From NCBI GenBank assembly GCA_964036155.1, contig OZ038422.1, positions 59,667,201-59,731,200 of the forward strand: 64,000 bases of DNA, written 5' to 3'. The first letter of the stretch is position 1. The number at the start of each line of letters is the position of its first letter. The position numbers and the translations under genes are program-made. Shown one piece after another: positions 34,801-46,700 of this stretch. The notes under the pieces are model-generated. The model worked only from the letters and a program-made list of their open reading frames with translations, did not search any database and was not told where the DNA came from. This stretch comes from Diploscapter coronatus (taxonomy: Eukaryota > Nematoda > Chromadorea > Rhabditida > Rhabditidae).

Positions 34801-37800
34801 ATTATTACTATTATTTGACTCTTCTTCGGCACTATTCAGAAAGAAAAGGGCGATAGTCTCAGAGAGGGTGCGAGGAGAAGGAGATGGAATGAAGAAAGGT
34901 ACGGGTCAAGTAGGGACTAGAAACTAAAGGGTTATCCTCGGGTTGGGGGCAGGTAGCAGAAAAAGGAAGTTATGGGTGCATTTCTCAAAATCTGATCTTT
35001 GGCTACTTTTCTCTCAAAGTAATGTCTCAATGATTTGGCATCATTACTTTTCTTCCAATATTTCTCCTCATTGGGGACAAGCATCCAGTTTTGGAGAAAA
35101 GTACTCGAATCAGGTAGCGTAGAAATAGATGACTCGGGTGGAACTCGGCTAACTCGAGATTGAATCTCTTTGTGCTCGCGTTCCCGAGGAATAAATTGAA
35201 TCGGGCGAGATTCCCAGTGTGCTTGAGATTCCGCTCGCGCAGGCAGAGCCTCTAATGGGCCATCATTTAGCGGCCGGCGGATATCTTAATTTCAACGAGT
35301 TCATTTGATTTTGATTGTGGAATTTACGAATGAATTGCAAATTTCTGCAGAAACTTTGAATAAGTTTTGCAAATGACTACATTTTTAAAGAATTTTGTAA
35401 CCGCGCAATTGGTACAGAGAATTTGAATGTTTCTTTTGAAATTGATAAATTTCTAATAGAAAATTTGAATTTCTATGGAATGGAACTTGTTTGCATTAAA
35501 TATTCAAATTCCGCGATTATACGTCAGAAATTGGCCTCTAGTCGAAAATATCGCAAAATCTGGCTCTTGCGGCCGTAAGAAGTGTCAGAATTATGATTGA
35601 ACGATTAGGTGTTTTGCCGGCTGGCGTGAAGGGAAGGGAGTCACAGAGTCACCTGCTAGCAGTTACAAATTATTAGAGTTGCAAAGTGCAGAAAAGTAAA
35701 AAAGTTTAAGGGGGATTTAACAAGGATCTTATATCTCTAGCTAAAATTTAGTTGGAATGTTTTATTTTGAAAAATGTCATAAAACTGCTGAAATTTTGTT
35801 TAAGCTAATTATAAAAGCAGAGAAAAATTTGCGCAATTTGAATATTGCGAAAATTAAAAGGGGATCTCACATATTCAAATTTCCATATCCGGTTTTACAT
35901 ATGAAGGCTATTATTATCTAATCAAAGTCTTTCTCTTCCTTCCTATTTTATACGCAAATCGTACAGTCAATTACTCATGGACAATATTGTGTGGTGTTCG
36001 AAGAGAAAGGGCAAAGTTAATGGAAGTTGTAATGGTCAATCGAAATGAATTGTAAATTCTAGGAAATTTTAAAAAAGTTCTACAAAAATAAACTAGAAGA
36101 TAAAAATGCCCTTATAAAATGTAAATTCTGGGAATTTGAACGATCTAGAATTTTTTTTAATCTAAAAATTTTCAGAAAAATGCACGACTGCCTGTGAACA
36201 TGGTGGCGAGATTCTGGACGACTGCAGCTGTAAATGCCCTTATGGGTTCAAGGGCGAGAGGTAAATAGTCACTTTTTTAGAGTTGTGTGAAATATTCCAA
36301 TTTTCGAAATTCAAATGTTACGATTTTATGGACTATTCTATTTTCTGTTTTCAGATGTCAAGATCTGACGAAACTCTCGTCTTTCACCGACGGTTCTTGC
36401 GGAGTCGTGAATGCTGACAACAAGGGTGGCTACGTCAAGTTGTCGACTTACCCTGATGCAAGGCCGAAGGTCACTTTCTGCCAGTGGCTGGTTAGGGTGA
36501 GGATTTCATGCCAATTTCTGAAAATCATAAAGAAAAACTTGCAGCCCCAGAAAAGGTTAATTTTTAAAACTTTCAGTCGGAAGACCCCTGGTCGATAATC
36601 GACGCGGAAATCGAAGACCTGGGTTTGGACAACATGGACATCGGCCCCAATCAGCACTGTAACGACATTCTCAACGTGTACGGCACGAATGATGTCAAGG
36701 GACCGTGAGTTTTTTTTATTCTTTCAAATTTTTAAAGATTTGATTTTTGGAAAGTTGCAACTTCGATTTTAAATAATAGTCCATTTTCTGAAAATAATTT
36801 CGGTCAACTATTTGAAGAAATTTTTGAACTTTATTCTTATTCGAATGAAAAATGCTTTTTTCTATTGATTTTTTTTTTTTAATTTCGGAATAGTAGACGT
36901 TCTCGCGACAAAATGAGAGGAGATAATATTTTCAATTGCAATTTTTGCATTTTCTTTCAAATTCTCTCAAACCCATAAAATTCGCGCAAAACGCACAAAA
37001 TGAATGTGGGGAGACTATGCTAATTTGCATGCATATTCTAATTTCTTCTTGTCTCTGCCTACTCATAAACCCCCTGGCAGAGCAGACTGTCGCTTTATTT
37101 CTTCCCTCCCTTTCTGCCATCCATTCACCAGTCATTTATGTCATTTATCCGCTAGGCCCAATTAGGACCAGTCCTTAGAAGGGAAGAAAGAACAAGAAAT
37201 TGCACAAATGTCCAAGATTATTTTAAGGAAAAAATAATTCAGAAAATCTCATAATTTCTTTCAAATTTATTTAGAATAATTCTATTTCGAAGGTAAAAAT
37301 TTTAACGAGACATGAATGAAAAATCTTCCCTCAATAATAGCTACAATGTTTAAAAAGAATTTTAAAAATTTTAAATTGCTATACAGATTTTCTTCATGTA
37401 AAATACAATTTAAGAATCGCTTGCGACGGCACCGCCAATATCACGCATATTCGATCGATGAACAACTGGCTTCTGTTCGAACTGAGATCGAACCCCTTTT
37501 CGGAGTCCACCTTCACCGGTCCCAGCATTCGATACCACACCATTCAGAGACAGCCAGGTCCGACTTCATTTTTAACTTTGCAAAAACATCGATTTTCCCA
37601 ACTTCAATGAAACTTTCATTTTTCCCCAAAATTAGTAGTCAGAACACATTCTAATTCTTCACTGAAGAAAAACTATTGGATAACACTTTAATGATTTTGC
37701 ACACCTCGCGTGTATTTTCTCGCAAGTTTCAAGTTATGTGAACGAGATTTAACCCGTTCTAGTCACTTTACTCGTTGCTCGAAATTCCTAAATTGAGCGC

Positions 37801-38509
37801 GGCGGTTCGTTTACGCAGTCAAGTGCCTGCAGTAAGCACTTTAAGGGGGCATGATTCAATTCAACCTCAAGGCAAATTAACTTAAACCCCTTAAAATGCG
37901 AAATTTATCCCTTATCTTCACCGAATTTAGGGGAAAATCATAATTTTGAGGGAATCTGAAATTTCTAATTTCTGATAGTTCTTCAAGTAGCTCGTAAAGT
38001 GAGCCCACGATATGCTGGGTCGCTGACAAAGGGTCATTGCTCCTTAAAAAGGAAACTCGTTTCAAGGCCCTAAAACGTCTCATTAGCATAGCTTGTTCCT
38101 CCCTTCTTATGAGAGGACCAGATTAAAGGCACCCTCCCTATCTTAAATATCCCCCAAGAAAGAAATGAGAAGATTTGGGATATCGCAAGCTTCTTATTTC
38201 ACCAATTCAATTGAATATTTGATCAAAGCGTTGAAAAGCGGCCCTTTGAATGAGAGCTCTTTGAAGCCTTATCAAGAAAAAGTGATTCAGGGAAAGCTAG
38301 GAATCACCAGATATGACGAAAAATTGAAAGTGGCATAAGAATTTAAATATAATGCAAAAATGGCATGACATGAAAAATCATATAAAAATTTGAATAAGAA
38401 AGAAATTTTAGGAGTTCGAATTTATTCAGAAGGCATGACCGCCTATGCCCCGGCCAATCTATCTATTTTGTCCCTGGTTATCATCCTAATCGCCAGGCTA
38501 TTCAACTAA
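31805..38509 (+). CDS. Catalytically dead astacin-like protein with EGF and CUB domains, probably GPI-anchored
   Basis: Exons 31805..31840, 31918..31969, 32819..32936, 33357..33414, 34226..34322, 36176..36260, 36355..36496, 36577..36704, 37415..37557 and 38430..38509 total 939 bases, 312 residues. A signal peptide (MSSLRLFPFFLLILQVSG) is followed directly by an astacin-like start, NVINYVFHD, with no propeptide. AMEILMEETCLFF and GHCGWQEQ..VHLGNDC follow the astacin order. Where active astacins have the HExxHxxGxxH zinc motif, this protein has FELIGRVLNAN (93-103), so all three His are gone. The domain then stops short and passes to an EGF module (C123-C150) and a CUB domain (about 151-285, starting SFTDGSCGVV). 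The C-terminus, SILSLVIILIARLFN, is a short hydrophobic tail typical of a GPI signal. It could act as a binding protein or decoy at the cell surface (inference). The acceptor of exon 9 is TTTAAG. Confidence 0.82.
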
Positions 38510-39859
38510 AACTATAAAATTCGAAACCTGACTATTACAAAGATTCAATCTAAATCACGTCACTCCTACCCATGCAAAATCGAATTTTACTGGAACACTC
38601 GACAAAATCAGAAGAAAAAATTTAATTATTTTATTTTAATTAGTGCACAGTCAGATTTTAGCCCCGTAAATAATCATGTTTGAGAATTCGTTGTTTGGTT
38701 GTGAATAATTTATTGCGTTTCTTCAAAACTATGCATCAATAATTTTTAGTATCGTTTCGGAAAATTTCTGAAATGATATATTCTCTCGGGAAAGAACATT
38801 CGAAAATCCCACTTCTTCAGGGATATTTTAATTCATTTAAAACTTTTCTAAGCTTCATTTTTTTTTAAAGATTAGGCTACCTCTTCAAAAGTACTTATAA
38901 AAATTGCCATCTTTTCACCAAAAAATCTCATCAAATTTATTCACAAACGATTCTTTATTTATCTTTGACAAAGTTAACATTTTCTAGATGAAAGAAAGAA
39001 AAGATACCCAAATAAACTACAAGAAAAATAACTGACAAAATGAAATCAAAGCACCTGTCTGTATGAAGATTTTCTCTGCATGAGCAGCACTTTTCGTGAT
39101 ATGTTTGCGAGCGAAGAGAACGACCCTGGTTTGAACAAAAATTTTCATAACTTGGGGATTTTCAATCCAAGAAAAGCAAAACAAGTGAGATAAGGTAATG
39201 AGATTTGCACGAAAGCACAAAATTAGTGAGTTTTTTGAAAGTGCACCCGGTTAAAAATATTCAGAGAAAGTAGGTGAGCTTTTCAAAAATGTAAAAAAAT
39301 GAGCCTCTGGTAAGTAAATCCAAGTGTCAAGAAATGAATGAATTTTTCAACAAAAGTACAAAATTCTGAATCTTTTTTTCTGAAAACTCCAGTTTGAAAG
39401 ACCAAGTTATTCAAATAGAAAGTGAGTAATTTTTTTTATTTAGGCTGTTTTTAAGTGAATTCGTGTTTTAGAAGAAATGAGTAGATTTTCAACAAAAAGT
39501 AAAAAATTAGCAAAATCAATCCTAAATTTGGCTAGTTTCCTCTGGGTGAGTTCTGGATTTGATGGACGGTTTGAGGCATGGGTTGGAGTGGAGTGCGTTT
39601 CATCTGCAAATTTGCACTTTTTACACTAGTATGCACGATTTAAGAAATTATCCCAGCCTGTTTTTATTTGGCTTTTTGACTTTTCTGTACTCGAAAACGA
39701 TTGCAATTATCAACTAGAGGTGAGCGGAATTCCGATTCCAGAATCACGATAAATTTCAATTCCACACACCCTGTTGTCAACAGATAGAGACTAGAAAATG
39801 TAAAAAAGGCAGAAATGAGAAAAGCCGTTGACAAATAAAGGAGGCTAATATTTTGGGTG
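38510..39859. other. Convergent intergenic region
   Basis: It lies between the 3' ends of the astacin-like gene (+) and BRCA1 (-). TTTATT at 39663 is an AATAAA on the minus strand and may end the BRCA1 transcript. No coding exon seen. Confidence 0.45.
39715..39773. repeat. Possible degenerate member of the CAGGG/GCGGAATT fold-back family
   Basis: TAGAGGTGAGCGGAATTCC at the left, and CACACACCCTG near the right reading CAGGGTGTGTGGAATTG when reversed, resemble the ends of the element at 18436. The match is weaker and no target duplication is evident. Confidence 0.35.
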
Positions 39860-42800
39860 TTAATTTGAAAATTTTACCTGACTCTGGTAGGCGACCGATG
39901 CAACGCGGAAGGCCCTGGCCTCTTGCAGCTCGTAGCGCGCGATGCTGGCCAGCACGAATTCAGCGCCAACCGCCTGGAAAATTTGTTAAAAATGTATCAT
40001 CTCTTGAATGTTCCCCAAAATTTACCGCATTTTAATAATCGTTCTACAAATGTCGCTTTTCTCGCTGTTTCTTTCAAAATGTTTAATTAGAGAAAACCAA
40101 CCAGAAGCTGATTGTCGTGTCCTAACTCGAGCGTCTTTGCCTCGGAGATTTCATTCGAGCCGATACCGAAAATCACGTAGCCATTTTCGACGCCCGTAGT
40201 TCGATTCAAGATTTTCCCGCCCATTTTCTCGATCAGTTGGACGACTGTCTAGAAAAATATGCTAATTTTTGTCATTTCGAGAAAAAAATGTTATTCATTG
40301 AAAAGTTGAAAATAGCATTTCAGCATCTTTTAGAACATTTGGAAATAAAAAAAAACCTCTTTCTTGATCTTGCGCTCGAAGGCGTCCTCTCGAAGCTTGA
40401 AACTTTTTCCCTGGAATACTCCTGGCGATTCGTCTGCAAGTCTTCGGATCCAACCTGAAAATAAAAATTGGAATTTCTGAAAAATCTAACCTTAAAAAAT
40501 TGATATTTTTCAGAATCAGTAAAATATAAACTCCGATTTTAAGAAGCCTCAAGCAATAAAAACATAGAAAATTACCCATTTGATCTCCCTGCGTGTATTT
40601 GCCCTGTGTGATTTTGAAGGGATCTGGGTCGAGGAATTGCCCTGTCTGAAGTCATATTTTTTTTTTTTTTTTTTTTTTTAAATCCTAGTTAATTTTAAGT
40701 TCAAGTTCAGAGTCCACCCCAAATTTTTAAGGCTTCTTGTAAAAGTTGTACACCTGAGAAATAGGGTTATATGGGTATAGGTTGGGTAGGTTAGGCTGAA
40801 CAGTGTCTAGAAATGCTCAGCTCATGCTGCCCATCATTTTAGGGCTGAATATAGCCCCTATCTTTCCATACCCCTATATTCTTTAAACAGGCATATATTT
40901 TTCACGTTTATGGCTTTTACAAGAAACCTTTTTCAATGCTGGCCTTAGTTTTTTTTTAAACTTATTACTTGAACGATTTCTTCCATCCATTGCCTCTGCA
41001 GCACTGTGCAGCGCCACGCGATTGCCAGGCAGTACTCCACTGAATTCTCGTTCATTGCGCCTTCGTCTGGAAAATTAGAATTTAAAAATTTCACTTTTAA
41101 AATTCCAAGAAATCAGAGCTTTCCTAAAATAGTTTCAGTTTGAAAGAATCTGTTTTCTTCGAAAACGTTTCAAAAATCATTCTTGCCCGCAATTTTTTAA
41201 AAGAAATTTTTATTTTTACAAATTTCAAGATTTTAAAAATTTGCACCTGACGACTGCAGAAAGACGAAATGCGTGGTGTTCTCGTCGAATTGCTTTTGGA
41301 CTACCACCGGCGGGCTGCTCGTCATTCCACGGAACAGCATCGTAAATTCGTAGACCAGGTTCTGAAATTTTTCTAAATTAAAAGTCATTCCGAAATTTTT
41401 CATGATATTCTTCTAAATTTTAAATTCATAATTTTCTTCAAACTAAAAATTCTCACATCGAGAAACCTGCTGGTAATTTTGGAGGTGACGACGTAGATTT
41501 TCTTCTCTTCTTGATTCTTCTCAGGTTTTTTCTCGACTGCACTCGGTGTGAACGGTGTACTTTCCTTCTGAGGAGTTTTCTCTGCTCGTTTGTCGGTCGA
41601 ATTTGAGGTTGAAGGAATGGAACTCTTGACTGGACTGGGACTAGACTCAGGCTTGCTGGTGTCCTTCGAAGTGGATGGCTGCGGCGAGTCTTTCGACATC
41701 TGCGAACGCGGCTGAGCGCTCGGAACCGTCGACTTCGACCTTTTCGACGATTCGGGAGTCGGCTGTCTGAAATTTAATATTTTTTAATTCTCGAAAAGCT
41801 TTTTTCTCTCAATTTGGTATAGCTCTGAGAAAATATCGTGTTTCATGTTGAAAAGAATTTTATAGTTTTCAAAAAAGTTGATTTTTTGTTTTTAAAGATT
41901 AAAAAAGCAGTACTTTAACGGACTCCTCGACTGATATCGTCTTTCTGCTTTCTCAGCCTGTGCATTCGAAGTAGTCGCATCGCCACTCGGCTCTCCCCTT
42001 TCCCTGTTCTGCTGCACCGTCTGTGCCTCTCCTGAAGAACCGACTTTCCTCAACTTGGCAGGGTTTTCCGCACTTCCTCTTGCTTGCGTTCGCTTTTTCT
42101 TAAAATTGAAATATGTATTCTTTCGAAAAAAAAAAAAAAAAAAACAATGGATGTTTTTCTTTAGAAAATCACCAATTTATCAGAAATGAAGGTAGACGAA
42201 CTTTTCAGAAAAAAGCATAAATAGTACCTTGACGAGGAGGTCTTTTGGCACGACGAAATTATTGTCGATCCGGAAATCGCGAATCGGACTTTTCGGTGCG
42301 TTCATATCGACGATTGCCTAAATTATGCTAATTTTCAAGGAAAATTTTAGAATTTTGAAGAATTCTGAATTTCATATCTGTTCCGACCTGACTTTCCTGG
42401 AAAGCGACTTCCTTTCTGATTTGAGGCAGCATTTGCCGGTTTTCCGCCCTGTCCCTGAGCAGACCCTTCGCCAGTTGCAGATACGCCTTCACGGCCGCCT
42501 CGAGTTGGGTCGAGATGGTGCAACTTCTGAAAAGTATCTTGGCTTCTTCTGGAGTAAATTTCATCTACCTTTCAAAGTTCTGAAACAGTTCTATATTTTT
42601 TTTAGAAATTCTGAAGCTTTCTTATTTCTTAAAGTTCGAGAAGAAAATCTAGGCTTTAAGTTCTATAAAGAAGGCGAAATTTTCTTTAAAGTTCTAAAAA
42701 AAATATATGTATAACCTCTTATTGAGCGCGACCCTGCAGAGTGGACAGGCATTTGACTGCTTGAACGAGTCTTCGAGGCACATCTTGCAGAACGCGTGGT

Positions 42801-42970
42801 TGCAGTTCGTCAGCACAGGGGCGTTTAGGGTCGAGTGGCTGAAAAATGAATTTGTTGAAATTTTTTAATTCTCAAAAAGTCGCCCACCAAAGCGGACATT
42901 TGAGTTGCGCCTGCATCTCGCCGAGCACCACGTCGATCTCCTCGCCCACCTGCTTCAAATCTACCGACAT
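39860..42970 (-). CDS. brc-1: BRCA1 orthologue: RING finger and tandem BRCT E3 ligase
   Basis: Exons on the minus strand: 42970..42888, 42838..42716, 42526..42388, 42317..42228, 42098..41914, 41766..41457, 41361..41247, 41066..40969, 40645..40576, 40454..40357, 40248..40102 and 39973..39860. They total 1572 bases, 523 residues. The RING is complete C3HC4: C25, C28, C40, H42, C45, C48, C59, C62. It is preceded by MSVDLKQVGEEIDVVLGEMQ, the helix that pairs with BARD1, and followed by NKRS as in BRCA1. A long Ser/Pro/Lys-rich linker (about 165-290) leads to tandem BRCT repeats (about 291-400 and 402-515). These show NLVYEFTMLFRGM, THFVFLQSS, YCLAIAWRC and then VFQGKSFKL to VLASIARYELQEARAFRV. 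The family, as a heterodimer with BARD1, ubiquitylates nucleosomal H2A and acts in homologous recombination. The stop is taken by reading through a good donor (AGTCAG/GTAAAA), so a further 3' exon is possible. Confidence 0.9.
40729..40930. repeat. Fold-back repeat in a BRCA1 intron, next to a poly(T) tract
   Basis: AAGGCTTCTTGTAAAAG (about 40729-40745) and CTTTTACAAGAAACCTT (about 40914-40930) are inverted repeats with one mismatch. Inner parts (AGGGTTATATGGGTATAGG against CCTATCTTTCCATACCCCTATA) also pair loosely. About 25 T precede it (40655-40680). MITE-like, no target duplication seen. Confidence 0.5.
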
Positions 42971-43740
42971 CTCTGAAGTTTTCAAAAATTCTCCAATTTT
43001 GTTCCCACTTTGCTCCCGATTTTCGTTTTGTTCCCAGTTTTCCCCATTTCTAAAAATTCTCCGGTTTTCGACTGACCTATCACAGTTCTGTCCCCGCAGT
43101 TTTACTTCCAATTCGTCTTCCTCTCATCAATTTGTGTCGGCCAACTGGTGCCTCTGAAAATCAATAAATCAGTAGTCAATCGATATAGATCTCGAAAAAT
43201 ACCAAGAAAAAATCGGGAAAATGAACGGATTTCGCGAATTTTCAAAGGGTTTATGTTTGCCGCGCTATTTCTCGCCCCTTTCTTTTCTTGCTTTCTCTGT
43301 TCCCTCTGTTGGGCGGGGTGTCTTTTCGTCTTCTCTCGTTTTCCATTCGATTCATTTCTGCTTCCCAGAGTGCGGTGCGCTGGTCGCATTTTCCCCCCTT
43401 TTCCTCCCACTTTTCTTTTCCCTCCCATTCCTCTTCCCTTCTTTTTATCTGCTCCTTCTCTCTCAAATTCTAACGCTATTTCGCTCAAGCTTCCTCGTTT
43501 CCCTCAAGCAGAGCTGTTTTCGAAATAGACCGCAAGACGAGGAGAGCGGAAAAGACGAGCAATTTGTGAACAATTCTGTTACGGCAATGCAAAAAGTGGG
43601 AAGAAGCTCTGCCTTTACCCAACCACTTGCGTAAATTCAATATTCGTGTGTTTTTCGCGTATTTTTTTTAGGATTTTTTTTTGTTAAATTCGGATTTTTA
43701 GTTATACGACTTTCTGCGACTTGAGAAGCCTCGGAAAACG
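42971..43740. other. Divergent promoter region between BRCA1 and acetyl-CoA synthetase
   Basis: Both genes start outward from here. A strong CT-rich tract on the plus strand (about 43255-43480) gives long open frames on both strands that are composition artefacts. No splice-supported exon was found. Confidence 0.5.
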
Positions 43741-46700
43741 ATGTCTGACGTTCATGTCAAGTTTGATTTGGCCTCTACTTCGGATGATCAGGTGAATTCA
43801 AAATAATAAATTGAGAAAACAATGATAAAGAGTGTTCAACTGTAGGGTTCATCTTTGAAAAATATCCTTTCTTTTTATAAATTAAGTGGATTGCTATTTA
43901 CAACAAAAAAGTTAGAAATCGGAAAACACGGTATCAAAACAGTTTTCACCAATTAAATTTTCAATCAGAAATCGAAAAACGTCACTCATTTTGAAAGAAA
44001 ATTGTTTAATTGAGTTAAGTTTCTATCTTCCCAAAAAAATTCTAAAAATCGAAAAACATCGCTCAATTTGCCCTAATTCCCTTTTGTCGTGTTGGCATTT
44101 CCCCTGTTCGAAATAGATAGGCCTTCTGACAATAACTCGATCACTGTTCAGTGCAAATTACGTTTTTCCCGTTCCAGCGACAAAATATCATCATTTTTAC
44201 AGTATGGTGTAGAGAGTGGCCTGTTCGCTCATGGCGAATGTGGTGTGAACTCTTAACGCGCAGACAAAAAACGATAAAAAAAAAACATCGCAACAAGACT
44301 GTTCTGACAGTTGCGATCATGGGCTCGAAAAAAATTACCGAAGAAAGATGTGAGCCTCTAAAAATCAGCCTTCGGACTCCCTTATCTCATTTTACCCTTT
44401 TATCGCACAATGATCATCGCTCACTGTTCTTCAAGAGCTCCAAAAACGATCACTCCATTCCTTATCGTTGAAAATTCATCAGCCTTCTAGTCGTTAGGAC
44501 TCAAAGAACGACGATTTCCACGCGCTATTTTTCGACTGTTTCAGAATTGGTCGATGAGAGCCATGCCCATAGGTGGAGTGATCTTGTACATTTTTTAGGC
44601 TTTTGAAAACACAAGATACTCAGAAATATACTCGAGTTTCAAGAAAATGAACTTTAATCTTTTATGAATTGGTCTACTGTAGGTTGTGAAAAATTATTTT
44701 CAATCTTTCTATGAAATAGCATACTATGAGACATGAAAATGTCTTGAAACTTCTTATTTTGTCATTTTCTCCGAACTTTTAGAAATAATAATAAATTGGA
44801 ACTTTGAGGTTTTCCTGCCTCCCGCCCCTCTGCTTGCCGGTGCGCACGTGTCGGGTCTGCCCTCGTATCAGGAAATCTACAGCAAGTCCATCAATGACCC
44901 CGATGCTTTCTGGCGAAGTGTTGCGGCCGAGCTCTATTTTGAGAAAGTTTCCAACAAGGTTTGAAGAATTTTTATTTTAAAAATAAGGGGAAATCCTCAT
45001 TAATGTGAAATTTTTCGAGAAGAAATTACGAAAAAGATTGAATTTTAGGGCCTGGAGTACAACTTCGACATGCGGAAGGGCGACATTTTCTGCCGCTTCA
45101 TGGACGGCTCGACCACGAACATCGCCTACAATTGCCTCGAGAGGAACATCCAGAAAGGACTGGGGGATAAGGTTCGAAATTTTTGAAAAGAAAAATTTCG
45201 TAAAAGATAAAAAATGACATTATAACATGTTTGAAATTTAAAAATCGCAAAATAAACATTACGAAAATTACGGGCGAATTTCTAGTCTCTTGCAAAACGT
45301 GTTCCTAGAACTTCAAATTCCAAGGAAGCTATCAAGTAGATACATTTTCAGGTCGCCTACCTCTGGGAAGGCAACGAACCCTCGGATTCTTACCGGATTA
45401 CCTATCAAGTGAGACACATAATCCATTAAATCCTGAGATTAAAAATAGAAAAAAATCAATAACTTTATAGAAGGGACGATTTTGAAAAGAAAGTTAAGCA
45501 AGGCGATATAATAATTGATTTAGGAACTACTGGACAAGGTGATCAATTTCTCCGCGGTGCTCCGTGCCCATGGTGTGAAGCGTGGCGACGTGGTTGCCCT
45601 GTACCTGCCGATGGTCATTGAGCTGGCCGTCGCGATGCTCGCCTGTGCGAGAATTGGCGCAATGCATTCCGTCGTCTTCGCGGGATTCTCAGCTGAATCA
45701 TTGGCCACGAGAATTGTCGATGCAAAGTGGGTCGAAAGAACTTTTATTTTTTCTAAAATTAATTTTCTACATAAAATGTTATTTTTCATTAATTTATAAA
45801 TTTTCTCTGCAGTTTATTTTTTAAATGAAAAATGAAGTTTTCAGTTGCAAAGTCCTGGTGACGGCAGACGGCTTTTTCCGTGGCTCGAAAACGATCAACT
45901 TGAAGAAAATCGCCGATAAAGCGGTCACGTTGTCTTCCACAGATGGCGTCGAAGTGACTTCGGTGATTTTGCTCGAACATCTCAAAAGGGTCACCGTCCC
46001 ACAAGGAGCTGCCTTGCCAAAGGTAAGGATTTTTGGGGACAGACATTTTCTATCGGAAAGGTAGAAAATTTGAAGAAAATTGTTTTTTAAGAAAAAATCT
46101 GACAAAAAAGAGAATTTTAAAAGAACGTACTTTGAAAGATGTTCGATTTTTTTGAATTTAAGAAATTTTTGAAAAGACTTTCTAAAGAAATAAAAAATTC
46201 AGAAAGAGCCTTTGACTGATAAAGATTTCCTCTACGAGACGGAAATGCAGAAACACGCAGACAAGGAGAGCCCTGTTGAATGGATGCAGGCCGAAGACCC
46301 TCTCTTCCTCCTCTACACCTCGTGAGTCAAATTTGGCAATTCCTGAGAGATTTTAAAGCGCCGAAGAAACGGCAAAGTTCTGCATAACATCAAAAATGCT
46401 GCTTTTTGTTGAACATGTATGCTTAGATGTTTTTTTTTATCAAATCCTTGGGGATTTGAAACTGTTAAAAAGAACTTTGTATAAATATAGAATATCTTTC
46501 GATTTTTAGAAAATCCCAGGCTTTTACATGTAATTCCTTTGAGAATTGAAAATGTTGAAGAAGCAGCAAAGTTCTGCATAAAACATGCTGAAATCTTGAA
46601 AATCGCAGACTTCTGGAATATTCAAAGACCCAAGCGGATTTTATGAAATTCATAAAAAATCTAGTTTTGAAAATCCTCTGAAAAATCTCGAATTTCCAAA

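Noticed and set aside
43255..43640. Long overlapping open frames on both strands between BRCA1 and acetyl-CoA synthetase
   Set aside because: The tract is strongly CT-biased, which removes stops in several frames at once. The products are low-complexity and no splice context fits.
44151..44471. 106-codon frame in the first acetyl-CoA synthetase intron, considered as an alternative first exon
   Set aside because: It ends in a stop before any donor in phase with exon 2, and ACSS2 N-termini do not resemble it.
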